NCBI GenBank assembly: GCA_013289585.1
Contig: JABCZR010000003.1
Location: 248,001-312,000 of the forward strand
DNA from: Acidobacteriota bacterium
GTDB lineage: Bacteria; Acidobacteriota; Terriglobia; Acidiferrales; UBA7541
Direction of reading: 5' to 3'
Length of the DNA stretch: 64,000 nt
Part shown: positions 50,499 to 58,917 of the stretch, in pieces
Numbering within the stretch: the first letter of the stretch is position 1
How the letters are laid out: each line of letters starts with the position of its first letter
Notes under the pieces: model-generated
What the model saw: the letters and a program-made list of their open reading frames with translations, nothing else
What the model was told of the DNA's origin: nothing
Databases searched by the model: none
Made by a program: the position numbers and the translations under genes

Positions 50499-51137
50499 TT
50501 AAGACTTCGGCGGGAGCACCGCATTCTTTTCCAGCTCTTTAATCGTGATCTTGACCAGATCCTTGATCGCCTTCATCGCGGAATTGGCGTCAAACGCATT
50601 CGTTGTCCCCGTCCACACCAGTTGTCCATTCGTTTTCGCGGTGGCGTAAAAATTTGTCTCCACTCGCGCAATCTTTTCTTTCTCGAGATAGCCCGGAGTA
50701 TAGATCTCGGGAGTCACGAAGCCGTAAAATGCGGCAAAATTCCCGTACTCCGGAAGCGGCGTGTAGACCTCGCCCGGCACGTAAGTCGTTTTGATTTCCG
50801 CCTTCGTCAATCGCGACACGACGATTGCATCGAAGTTCTGTTCCTGGATCACTTCCTTCAAATCCTTGATGTCGATAGGCGTCGAGTTCGGCCGCGGCAG
50901 GAACACATAGCTTTGCGTAGCCTGAACGCCAGGCCTGGTAATTGCCGCCGTCAGCTCGTCCTCAAACTCCGCCCGGTTCTCCACTTTGCCATTGAGCGCC
51001 AGCACCAGAATATTTTTGAAGACTCCCGCACCCTTATAGTCGGGATTCTTCCAACTCAGCTCCATCTTCGGCGAACTGGCCAGCAAAAGCGCCGGGATAG
51101 CCAGCACAGCCATGAACAAAAGCGATTGTTTTCTCAA
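50499..51137 (-). CDS. Exported protein of unknown function
   Basis: This is a 212-residue protein starting at a TTG with an excellent ribosome site (GGGGAGGAATTATC). It has a signal peptide (RKQSLLFMAVLAIPALLLASS). The mature part, MELSWKNPDYKGAGVFKNILVLALNG followed by a short beta strand series and VETNFYATAKTNGQLVWTGTTNAF, resembles DUF4136-like exported lipoproteins in style, but there is no lipobox and I do not assign a family. The convergent gene before it and divergent gene after it give no hint of role. An internal ATG eight codons downstream (51113) is a weaker start. Confidence 0.7.
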   Translation of the reverse strand: MRKQSLLFMAVLAIPALLLASSPKMELSWKNPDYKGAGVFKNILVLALNGKVENRAEFEDELTAAITRPGVQATQSYVFLPRPNSTPIDIKDLKEVIQEQNFDAIVVSRLTKAEIKTTYVPGEVYTPLPEYGNFAAFYGFVTPEIYTPGYLEKEKIARVETNFYATAKTNGQLVWTGTTNAFDANSAMKAIKDLVKITIKELEKNAVLPPKS

Positions 51138-51388
51138 GATAATTCCTCCCCTTTGCGACCTTCGAATTTCAGTCCTGCCATCTGCGCAATCTCTTTGCCC
51201 AAGATCTCTCAAGCGGTCGATCCTCGTGATGCAATCGTTCAAGTGCTCTGATCCTACAGAGCCTGTGAGAAACCGCATAGTGTCAATAATTACAGACCTC
51301 CTCCTCCTTCCCGGACTTCAAACCGCCTCACGATTCGAACGTGCGAGAATTGGCCTCCGTAGCACCAAATTTGCTACCCTCCACGGTG

Positions 51389-52306
51389 ATGGCCACGCCC
51401 GGAAAAGCCGCTCGCAACGCTCGCGCCGCGGGCGATCCCACGCTCCTCACCAGCCGCGACAATCGTTGGCTCAAGGAGTTCCGCATGGCTCTTCGCGGCG
51501 GCCTGCCCACAGAAGGCGGATTCGTCGGCGTCGAAGGCCCCCGCCTTGTCGAAGAAGCCCTGCGTTCCGGCTGCCGCATTCAGGCCGTGCTCTTCAGCGA
51601 ATCCGGCGAGCGCCATCACGAACGCCTCTCCCCCCTCATCGATCGGCCCGAAATGGCTTTCCCCGTCCTCCGCACTACCGACCGCCTCTTCGAAGGCCTT
51701 GCCGACACGGAGCACCCGCAAGGAGTGGCGGCTTTGGTTCATCCGAAAGAAACTTCTTTTGACGATCTGGTGCGCACCCCCGAATCCGCTTGCGCCTCCC
51801 TAGTCGTAGTTCTCGCCGGCGTCCAGGATCCTGGAAACGTCGGCACCATCCTGCGCACCGCTTCCGCATTCGGCGCGACTGGCGCCGCTACCGCCGCTTC
51901 CGGAATCAGCGGCACCGCGAATCCTTTTTCTCCGAAAGCGCTGCGCGCGTCCGCGGGTGCTGCGCTCCATCTCCCCATCCTGGCCGGAGTCTCGCTCCCC
52001 ATCCTTCTCGCGCAACTCAAAGTCGCCGGCGTCCGCACACTCGCTTCCAGCGTGCACGAGCTGCAGCAAGGTGACCAGCCGCTCCTCGCGCCATGGGAAG
52101 TGGATTGGTGCCAGCCTGTCGCTTTGCTCGTCGGCAACGAAGGCGCTGGCCTGCCCGAAGAAATCGAGCGCAGCGCTGATGCGCGCATTCGAATCCCTAT
52201 GGCCAGCGGCGTAGAATCCCTCAACGCGGCCGCCGCCGCGGCGGTGCTGTTTTACGAAGCCGCGCGCCAACGAAATTCATTGTCGCAGCCTCGAACAACA
52301 CCGTGA
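51389..52306 (+). CDS. TrmH/SpoU-family RNA 2'-O-methyltransferase
   Basis: This is a 305-residue SPOUT methyltransferase. An N-terminal substrate-binding part (RMALRGGLPTEGGFVGVEGPRLVEEAL) precedes the knotted catalytic domain: VLAGVQDPGNVGTILRTA (motif 1 with the catalytic Arg), VALLVGNEGAGLPEEI (motif 2) and RIPMASGVESLNAAAAAAVLFYEA (motif 3, SAM-binding knot). It methylates ribose in rRNA or tRNA; RlmB (23S G2251) and TsnR-like enzymes are the closest types. The ATG at 51389 is used, with a GTG at 51341 possible. It overlaps rarA (GTGA). Confidence 0.9.
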   Translation: MATPGKAARNARAAGDPTLLTSRDNRWLKEFRMALRGGLPTEGGFVGVEGPRLVEEALRSGCRIQAVLFSESGERHHERLSPLIDRPEMAFPVLRTTDRLFEGLADTEHPQGVAALVHPKETSFDDLVRTPESACASLVVVLAGVQDPGNVGTILRTASAFGATGAATAASGISGTANPFSPKALRASAGAALHLPILAGVSLPILLAQLKVAGVRTLASSVHELQQGDQPLLAPWEVDWCQPVALLVGNEGAGLPEEIERSADARIRIPMASGVESLNAAAAAAVLFYEAARQRNSLSQPRTTP

Positions 52307-53655
52307 GCCTCTTCTCCCATTTGCCGAACGCGGCCGAGCCGGACGTCCCAGCGGCCAATCAGCCGCTCGCCGAGCGCATGCGCCCGCGCACGCTTGACGA
52401 ATTCATCGGCCAGGAAAAGCTTCTCGGCCCCAGCAAATCGCTGCGCGTTCAAATCGAAAACGACAATCTCGGCTCCATGCTCTTCTGGGGGCCGCCCGGC
52501 TGCGGCAAGACCACGCTCGCGCGGCTCATTGCGCGCCTGACCAGCTCCGAATTCGTTTCCTTCAGCGCCGTTCTGGCCGGCATCAAGGAAATCAAGGAAG
52601 TCATGGCCGTCGCCGAACAAAAATCCCGTTCGGGCCACAGAACCATTGTTTTCGTCGACGAAGTGCACCGCTTCAACAAAGCCCAGCAGGACGCCTTTCT
52701 CCCACACGTCGAGGCCGGCCACATCATTTTCATCGGCGCCACCACCGAGAACCCGTCGTTCGAAGTGATCTCGCCGCTTCTTTCCCGCACCAAGGTCTAC
52801 GTCCTCGATCCGCTCACCACGCCGCAAATCGCTGAGCTTCTTCGCCGCGCCCTCAACGACAAAGAGCACGGCTTCGGCAACGAGTCCATCGAAGCGTCCG
52901 ACGACATCCTCTTTCGAATCGCTTCCTTCGCTAACGGCGACGCCCGCGCTGCCTACAACACGCTCGAACTCGCCGTTCGAAGTGCAAAACTGAATTCAGC
53001 GGGCGTTCGAACCATCACTCCCGAACTCCTCGAAGACGTCCTGCAAAGAAAACTCCTGCGCTACGACAAAGCCGGCGAAGAGCACTTCAACCTCATCTCC
53101 GCGCTGCACAAATCCGTCCGCAACTCCGATCCTGATGCTGCGCTCTACTGGCTCGCGCGCATGCTCGAATCCGGCGAAGACTCGCTCTATCTCGCGCGCC
53201 GCATGGTGCGCATGGCCAGCGAAGATATCGGCCTCGCCGAGCCCGGCGCGCTCGCCGTCACTCTCGCCGCCAAAGACGCCTTCGATTTCCTCGGCGCGCC
53301 CGAAGGCCATCTCGCCCTTGCACAAGCCGCCGTCTATCTTTCGCTCGCGCCAAAATCCAACGCCCTTTACACCGGCTACGGGGCGGTCTTGGAAGACGTC
53401 CAGAAAACCGAAGCCGATCCCGTGCCCCTTCATCTCCGCAACGCCGTCACCGGCCTCATGAAAAACATCGGCTACGGCGCTGGCTACAAATACGCCCACA
53501 ATTTCGAAGAAAAAGTCACCGACATGTCCTGCCTCCCCGACAATCTCGCCGGTCGCACCTATTACAAGCCCACCGACGAGGGATTCGAGCAGCGCTTACG
53601 CCAACGCCTCGACGAAATTCGTAAGATAAAATCAAAAGTGTCTCGCGAAACCTAA
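52303..53655 (+). CDS. rarA: Replication-associated recombination protein RarA/MgsA
   Basis: RarA is a clamp-loader-like AAA+ ATPase that acts at stalled replication forks. The 450 residues start from GTG overlapping the previous stop. They contain PLAERMRPRTLDEFIGQE, Walker A GPPGCGKTTLARL, Walker B VFVDEVHRFNKAQQDAFLP, and the sensor and arginine-finger segment TTENPSFEV...SR. The C-terminal tetramerisation domain has DPDAALYWLARMLESGEDSLYLARR. All are standard RarA features. The first exported VOC gene follows after 9 bp. Confidence 0.95.
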   Translation: MSLFSHLPNAAEPDVPAANQPLAERMRPRTLDEFIGQEKLLGPSKSLRVQIENDNLGSMLFWGPPGCGKTTLARLIARLTSSEFVSFSAVLAGIKEIKEVMAVAEQKSRSGHRTIVFVDEVHRFNKAQQDAFLPHVEAGHIIFIGATTENPSFEVISPLLSRTKVYVLDPLTTPQIAELLRRALNDKEHGFGNESIEASDDILFRIASFANGDARAAYNTLELAVRSAKLNSAGVRTITPELLEDVLQRKLLRYDKAGEEHFNLISALHKSVRNSDPDAALYWLARMLESGEDSLYLARRMVRMASEDIGLAEPGALAVTLAAKDAFDFLGAPEGHLALAQAAVYLSLAPKSNALYTGYGAVLEDVQKTEADPVPLHLRNAVTGLMKNIGYGAGYKYAHNFEEKVTDMSCLPDNLAGRTYYKPTDEGFEQRLRQRLDEIRKIKSKVSRET

Positions 53656-53664
53656 GGTGACTCA

Positions 53665-54585
53665 ATGAAGCGGCCAGTTCTCCTCTTCGTTTTTCTTTGC
53701 TGCTCCGCAGCATCTGCCGACGATTTTCCCAAGCGTCCGCGCATTTTGGGGATTAGGCACGTCGAGATACACATCTCGGACCTGGCGGCGGCCAAGAAGT
53801 TTTATGGCACACTGGATCCGGGGATCGCGGAATGTGTTGGCTGCAAAGATTCGCAGCAATACCTCTGGCTACAGCTTTCTGGCAGTCAGAGCGTTCTGCT
53901 GTGGAACTCATCATCCCTCCCAAGACCCTCTCTGCCCAAGTCCTCGCTTTTGAAGAGCATAGGATTTGAAATCGACGACATCCAGAGAATGACTGAATTT
54001 CTGCGTGTGAAGGGGATCTCTTTTCAACAGGTATATCCAGTTGACGGAGACCCGAGTCTAATCGTTGCGGACCCTGACGGATATCAAATCGAGTTTATCC
54101 AACCTCAGCCCAGCCCAATGAATCGTCCACGTGTAACGATTCCAAAATCTGTTCGCCTTATTCACGCTGGAATTGTTGTCCGGGATCGCGCCGCGGAAGA
54201 TCACTTTTATAAAGACATTCTCGGCTTCCGCCCTTACTGGCACGGCGGCATGAAGGACGACAAGGACGACTGGATCGACATGCAAGTTCCCGACGGCACC
54301 GACTGGATCGAATTCATGCTCAACGTTCCCGCCAACGCCGACCATCACACTCTAGGCGTGATGAATCACATCGCCCTGGGCGTCACCGACATTCACGCCG
54401 CTGAAGCGCAACTCCGCAAGAATGGCTGGACAGGTAACGAGCAACCCAAAATTGGCCGCGACGGCAAATGGCAGCTGAACCTCTACGATCCTGACGACAC
54501 CCGCGTCGAATTCATGGAATTCACTCCTGCGCAAAAGCCCTGCTGCTCGGAGTATGCCGGCCCGCACCCGGGACCCAAACCGTGA
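53665..54585 (+). CDS. Exported double-VOC-domain protein 1
   Basis: This is a 306-residue protein with a Sec signal peptide (KRPVLLFVFLCCSAASA). Two VOC domains follow: about 27-150 (ILGIRHVEIHISDLAAAKKFYG) and about 163-290 (LIHAGIVVRDRAAEDHFYKDILGF). The second has the likely metal ligands His at its start and Glu in RVEFMEF at its end; the first has His32 and Glu in YQIEFIQ. Glyoxalase, dioxygenase or drug-binding functions are all possible. Export is unusual for this superfamily. AAGGTG precedes the ATG, 9 bp after rarA. Confidence 0.83.
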   Translation: MKRPVLLFVFLCCSAASADDFPKRPRILGIRHVEIHISDLAAAKKFYGTLDPGIAECVGCKDSQQYLWLQLSGSQSVLLWNSSSLPRPSLPKSSLLKSIGFEIDDIQRMTEFLRVKGISFQQVYPVDGDPSLIVADPDGYQIEFIQPQPSPMNRPRVTIPKSVRLIHAGIVVRDRAAEDHFYKDILGFRPYWHGGMKDDKDDWIDMQVPDGTDWIEFMLNVPANADHHTLGVMNHIALGVTDIHAAEAQLRKNGWTGNEQPKIGRDGKWQLNLYDPDDTRVEFMEFTPAQKPCCSEYAGPHPGPKP

Positions 54586-54634
54586 TCCGTTTCCCAAACG
54601 CCATTGCCCCATGTCAAAATGCATTCGTCCGCAA

Positions 54635-55534
54635 ATGAACCGGCTCCTCTTCCTTCTGGCTGCGTGTTTCGCATCTCTCCCGCTCACTGCGGAAGATCAG
54701 CCCGCGCGCCCGCCCGTCACCGGCATCGCACGCGTCCGTATTTATTCCACGGATCTCTACAAATCTCGTGAGTTCTACAATCGTATTCTGGGTCTCGCTC
54801 CCGGGACAGCAGGCTGCACCGGCGTCGTCAATCCATGTTTCACCGTCAATGACCGCCAGCAAATCGAGCTGGTGCAAGTAACTTCCGGCGCCCCGGAAAA
54901 TCTCCTCGCCGAAGTCGCCTTCGCCACCCCCGACGTCGAGCAGATGCGCCGCTACCTCCTCGCGCACCACATCGCTGCCGGCAACATCAAGAAAGAACCC
55001 AACGGGGTCCAGCACTTTGAACTTCTCGATCCCGAAAACCACCCCATTGCCTTCGTCCAGCTTCCCGCTTCGCGCTTCTTCACCGCGCCTACACAGCAGG
55101 TCAGCACCCGCATGGTCCACGCCGGATTCATCGTCAAGGACCACGCCGTCGAAGACCGCTTCTACATGGACCTCCTCGGCTTCCGCATGTACTGGCACGG
55201 CGGCTTCAAGGACGCCGACAACGACTGGTGGGAGATTCAAGTCCCCGAGGGCACCGACTGGATCGAATACATGCTCAACATTGCGCCAAACGCCAACAAA
55301 CAGGAGCGCGGCGTTCAGAATCATTTCTCCTTCGCCGTTGAAAAAATCCAACCCGCCGCCGCGCGCCTGCGTAGCAACGGCCTCAAGTCCACCGACCAGC
55401 CCGAAATCGGCCGCGACGGCAAATGGTCCTACGACATCTACGACCCCGACCTGACCCGCATCGAATTCATGGAATTCAAGCCCGCGCAGGCCCCATGCTG
55501 CAATCCCTACACCGGACTGCAGCCGAAACCATGA
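54635..55534 (+). CDS. Exported double-VOC-domain protein 2 (paralogue of the gene before)
   Basis: This is a 299-residue protein with a signal peptide (NRLLFLLAACFASLPLTA) and two VOC domains with the same layout as its neighbour. The second domains are nearly superimposable: HAGFIVKDHAVEDRFYMDLLGF, YWHGG, PEGTDWIEYMLN and a closing TRIEFMEFKPAQAPCC. The neighbour reads HAGIVVRDRAAEDHFYKD, YWHGG, PDGTDWIEFMLN, TRVEFMEFTPAQKPCC. It is thus a tandem duplicate that has diverged more in the first domain. The ATG at 54635 matches the neighbour's N-terminus; 54611 is an alternative. Its stop overlaps the next gene (ATGA). Confidence 0.82.
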   Translation: MNRLLFLLAACFASLPLTAEDQPARPPVTGIARVRIYSTDLYKSREFYNRILGLAPGTAGCTGVVNPCFTVNDRQQIELVQVTSGAPENLLAEVAFATPDVEQMRRYLLAHHIAAGNIKKEPNGVQHFELLDPENHPIAFVQLPASRFFTAPTQQVSTRMVHAGFIVKDHAVEDRFYMDLLGFRMYWHGGFKDADNDWWEIQVPEGTDWIEYMLNIAPNANKQERGVQNHFSFAVEKIQPAAARLRSNGLKSTDQPEIGRDGKWSYDIYDPDLTRIEFMEFKPAQAPCCNPYTGLQPKP

Positions 55535-56682
55535 TCTGCCCTTGCGCCCGCAGCCGGTTTCGATGGCTCCGCCAATTCTGCGCGATGTTCTGCGTTCTCG
55601 CCGGCTGTTGCTCCATCCCCGCTAGCCGTGCGCAAGATCTCGACAAACCAGTCCAATCCATCGACGAGGAAATCACCGCCTTCGCCTACGCCCCGGACGG
55701 CCGCATCGTCTTTTCCGTCAACCGCAACCTCAAAACCAAACTCTACGACCTCGAGCACGACGACATCTGGATTCAGGACTCCGGCGGCAAACGCCGCCGC
55801 ATTTTCGAAGGGCAGAAATTCACGCGTAGCAACCAGCCGTTCAGTTACATCGTTGATTCCTTTCGCTGGTCGCCCAACGGCCGCATGTTCCTCGCCGAAC
55901 TTTTCACCACCGCCGTCGTTGACGACTCCGGCAAAACGCAGGATTCCTCTCAAACGCTTCTCCTCGAGGACAACGGAAAAGAGATTCGCATCGCCAAAGG
56001 CGACAGCCTCATCCTCGATGCCGCCGATTCTTTCTGGCTTCCCGATGGCGGCACCATCGGCTACCTCTCGGAATCAGTAAAGCCCCGCCAGCTTTTCTCC
56101 CTCAAGTTCACGCGCATCTCGCTCGGCGTCCTTCCCTCCGTTTACGAAGGCCGCACCTTTCGAGACCTTGCGCCGCTTCCTGGGACAAGTTCCACCATTG
56201 CCATCGAGCAGGACCATTCGCAAACCGGTCCCTCACGCCTCCAGCGTCTCGACCTGCTGAGCGACGATGAAATGGAGCTTGCGACTCTCGACGGCTATGG
56301 AGGCGGCCTCAGCGTTTCTCCGTCTGGCAAGAAAGTGGCCTACTTCCTCGACAAGGAAATTCTCGAAGTACGCGACCTCGCTTCCCCCGACCATCTCGCG
56401 CGTCTTCGCGTTGGCCTCGGCGTCATTCGCTGGTCGCCCGACGAATCGCGCATCCTTCTCAAGCGCGCCATCGAGAAGAAATCCGGTGACCTCGTCTGGA
56501 TCGATCTCCCGCCCCTAAGCCCATCCTCGAAGGGCCAGGAAATTCCGATTTCTCAGCCGCAGGCCATACCCATTCTCCACGGCCTCACCTTCCGCGACTT
56601 CGCCATCTCCCCCGACGGCCGCTTCCTCGCCGTAGTAATCACCGGCAAACGCAACCTCCTCGTCTTTCCTCTCCCCCGCTAA
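55531..56682 (+). CDS. Exported beta-propeller (WD40/TolB-like) protein, probable lipoprotein
   Basis: This is a 383-residue protein with a hydrophobic N-terminus and lipobox V-L-A-G-C (FCVLAGCCSIPASRAQ). It is followed by repeated blade-like units: ITAFAYAPDGRIVFSV, VDSFRWSPNGRMFLAEL, GGLSVSPSGKKVAYFL, GVIRWSPDESRILLK and RDFAISPDGRFLAVVI. The S-P-(D/N)-G-(R/K) signature marks TolB-type propellers, usually protein-binding scaffolds. The 4-base overlap with the exported VOC gene implies that they work together in or on the cell envelope; that is inference. Confidence 0.8.
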   Translation: MICPCARSRFRWLRQFCAMFCVLAGCCSIPASRAQDLDKPVQSIDEEITAFAYAPDGRIVFSVNRNLKTKLYDLEHDDIWIQDSGGKRRRIFEGQKFTRSNQPFSYIVDSFRWSPNGRMFLAELFTTAVVDDSGKTQDSSQTLLLEDNGKEIRIAKGDSLILDAADSFWLPDGGTIGYLSESVKPRQLFSLKFTRISLGVLPSVYEGRTFRDLAPLPGTSSTIAIEQDHSQTGPSRLQRLDLLSDDEMELATLDGYGGGLSVSPSGKKVAYFLDKEILEVRDLASPDHLARLRVGLGVIRWSPDESRILLKRAIEKKSGDLVWIDLPPLSPSSKGQEIPISQPQAIPILHGLTFRDFAISPDGRFLAVVITGKRNLLVFPLPR

Positions 56683-56767
56683 TCCGTTTTCGCTTCTTCC
56701 CTTGTAGGGGCGCAGCATTGCTGTGCCCTGCGTCGCCCAGGCGTTACCGCTTCAGGCCTCGGCTCTC

Positions 56768-56808
56768 CAAAATAAAATTGGCCCGCGCCATCATCCCACG
56801 CGGGCCAA
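56768..56808 (-). terminator. Intrinsic terminator of the M28 peptidase gene
   Basis: TTGGCCCGCG (56778-56787) and CGCGGGCCAA (56799-56808) are perfect 10-bp arms around an 11-base loop. On the minus strand they are followed by TTTTATTTT. It lies 24 bp downstream of the peptidase stop and may also hinder the convergent transcript. Confidence 0.85.
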
Positions 56809-56831
56809 TGCCAAACTCCCCATCGCTGTTC

Positions 56832-58430
56832 CTACTGCGCAAATCGCTTGAAAAAACTCTCCGATTTCCACGCCGGCCGCTGCGCTTCGTCCGCCACTCG
56901 CAACGCCAGCTTCTCCAAAATCGCGTTGAACTGCGCCGCTGCCGCCAAATCCACCGGCTGGCTCAAATCATCCGCCGGCCCGTGGTATCGCTCCTTGTAC
57001 CAATCATTGAATTTCTTCTCTTCCGCCGTTCCCGGCACCCATCCAAATTTAAACGCCAGCGCCGGCACGCCCTTTCGAATGAAACTGTATTGATCGCTTC
57101 GAATGAACCGGTTGTGATCCGGCTGCTTGTCCGCTTGCACCTGCACGCCCGCCGCCTCGCAAACAGCGCGCACGTCCTCCCCCAGCGTCGATTCGTTCAG
57201 CCCCTGCACCTCCAGATATTTCAACGGAAACAGCGGCAAAAACATGTCCATATTCAAATCCGCCACAATGTTTTTCCTGTCAACGGTAGGATGTTCCGCG
57301 AAATATCTCGACCCGAGCAGCCCTTTCTCTTCCCCCGTCACTGCCAGAAACAAAATCGACCGCTTCGGCTTCGCTCCCGACTCCTTAATTCCGCGCGCAA
57401 TTTCAATCAACGAAGCGATACCCGACGCGTCGTCCATCGCGCCGTTGTAAATTTTGTCGCCGTTCACCGGCTCGCCGATTCCCAGATGATCCAGGTGCGC
57501 GCTGACCACCACATACTCCTTGCTCAACTTCGCATCGCTCCCCGGCAACACGCCGATAATATTTTCCGACTTCGTCTCCGACGTCTTCACCTTTACTCGC
57601 GCCCGGATCGTTACCGCCAGCGGGAATCGCGGCAACGGCTTGTCGGCGTTCATCGCATCGAGCACTTCCTGAAAAGTGTGCCCGCTTCCCGCGAAAAGGT
57701 TTTCCGCATGCGCCGGATTGAACACCATCGAGATCGGCAAACTTGGTTCTCCCGCAACGCCGAGATCACTCAATTCCATCCGCGGCTCCAGACGCGCGCC
57801 CGCCGTCCGCGACCAGGGGACTTCGGCCGCCTTCGGATTCGGAATTGATCCCGTGCCAATGGCGCCGCTTTTCTTCAGCGCTTTCAGTCGCTCGTCTCGC
57901 GACTGGTAGTGCGCCTTGATCTCCGTCGGCATGCTGGCTGGGCCGCCAGTGATGTAAATCACGAACTTCCCTTTTGTATCCAGTCCGGCAAAATCGTCAT
58001 ACTTCAATTCCGGTACGCTCAAGCCATAACCGGCAAACACCGCCGGCGCCGTGATCGTCGCATCGCCGTCAGCATGCGGATTGAAAAACGCATCCTCTCC
58101 TAGCTTGAGTTGTTGCGTCTTGGTTTCCAGCGTCAGCGCGATCGAGGACTCGCTCTCATCGGTCTGCGCGACCTGGAATCGCACCGGCTGAGCATAACCG
58201 TCCGTCCCCGCCGGTTGCAGTCCGGCGCTCTTGAATTTGTTCGTCACATACGCCGCAGCCATCTCATATCCGGCGCTGCCCGTGTCGCGCCCCTCCCACT
58301 TGTCGTCCGCCAAATACTGCACGTGCGCCCACCAGCGCTTTCCCAGCGCCTCCCAATCCGGCGTTGCCGCCATCGCTGCCGCCGCGCCGAGCACGCTCAA
58401 ACACGCGCACAGCTTTCCGATCCGCTTCAT
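56832..58430 (-). CDS. Exported M28-family zinc peptidase
   Basis: This is a 532-residue protein with a signal peptide (KRIGKLCACLSVLGAAAAMA), a PA domain inserted in the middle and the M28 catalytic core. Visible are HLDHLG (first ligand His), NGAMDDASGIA (bridging Asp), TGEEKGLLGS (general base Glu) and NLNMDMF, with SDQYSF and HGPADD near the end for the remaining ligand. M28 enzymes are aminopeptidases or glutamate carboxypeptidase-like; this one degrades peptides outside the cell. The ATG at 58430 has AGGAG at ideal spacing. Confidence 0.92.
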   Translation of the reverse strand: MKRIGKLCACLSVLGAAAAMAATPDWEALGKRWWAHVQYLADDKWEGRDTGSAGYEMAAAYVTNKFKSAGLQPAGTDGYAQPVRFQVAQTDESESSIALTLETKTQQLKLGEDAFFNPHADGDATITAPAVFAGYGLSVPELKYDDFAGLDTKGKFVIYITGGPASMPTEIKAHYQSRDERLKALKKSGAIGTGSIPNPKAAEVPWSRTAGARLEPRMELSDLGVAGEPSLPISMVFNPAHAENLFAGSGHTFQEVLDAMNADKPLPRFPLAVTIRARVKVKTSETKSENIIGVLPGSDAKLSKEYVVVSAHLDHLGIGEPVNGDKIYNGAMDDASGIASLIEIARGIKESGAKPKRSILFLAVTGEEKGLLGSRYFAEHPTVDRKNIVADLNMDMFLPLFPLKYLEVQGLNESTLGEDVRAVCEAAGVQVQADKQPDHNRFIRSDQYSFIRKGVPALAFKFGWVPGTAEEKKFNDWYKERYHGPADDLSQPVDLAAAAQFNAILEKLALRVADEAQRPAWKSESFFKRFAQ

Positions 58431-58473
58431 CGGTTTCTCCTCAATGAAATAACGATGCAAATGGTATCAAAAC

Positions 58474-58917
58474 TCAGGAATTCAGTTGCCGTAATCTTTT
58501 GCGATGCTCGATGTGAATGCATGCATCTTCAACCACCGTAAGCCCTGCCGCGCGCGCCTTCTCCGCAGCCGCTTCATGCTCAATACCCTGCTGCATCCAC
58601 ACTACTTTGGCGCCGATTCGAATCGCGCTCTCCACCACCGGCGCTACTTCCTCCGCGCGACGGAAAATATTCACGATCTCGATTTTCTCCGGCACGTCTT
58701 CCAGTCGCGCGTAGCTTTTCTCTCCCAGCACTTCTCTCTCGTTCGGATTCACCGGAATAGTCCGGTATCCTTCGCCCTGCATGTATTCTGTCACGCGATA
58801 ACTCGGCCGCATCGGACTTGACGACAATCCGACCACGGCGATGGTTTTGTATTTTTTCAGGAGATAAAGAATCGGGTCAGCGCTGCTCGCCGCGTCATCC
58901 GGCACCAGGACTCTCAT
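58474..58917 (-). CDS. CoA-binding domain protein (YccU-like)
   Basis: This 147-residue protein has a Rossmann-like CoA-binding fold. TIAVVGLSSSPMRPSYRVTEYM is the nucleotide loop, followed by GYRTIPVNPNEREVLG, VNIFRRAEEVAPVVE and VVWMQQGIEHEAAA...VVEDACIHIEH. This pattern is the YccU family, whose biochemical role is not established. The ATG at 58917 overlaps the hisC stop as ATGA, so it is translationally coupled with hisC; whether that is functional is unknown. Confidence 0.88.
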   Translation of the reverse strand: MRVLVPDDAASSADPILYLLKKYKTIAVVGLSSSPMRPSYRVTEYMQGEGYRTIPVNPNEREVLGEKSYARLEDVPEKIEIVNIFRRAEEVAPVVESAIRIGAKVVWMQQGIEHEAAAEKARAAGLTVVEDACIHIEHRKRLRQLNS

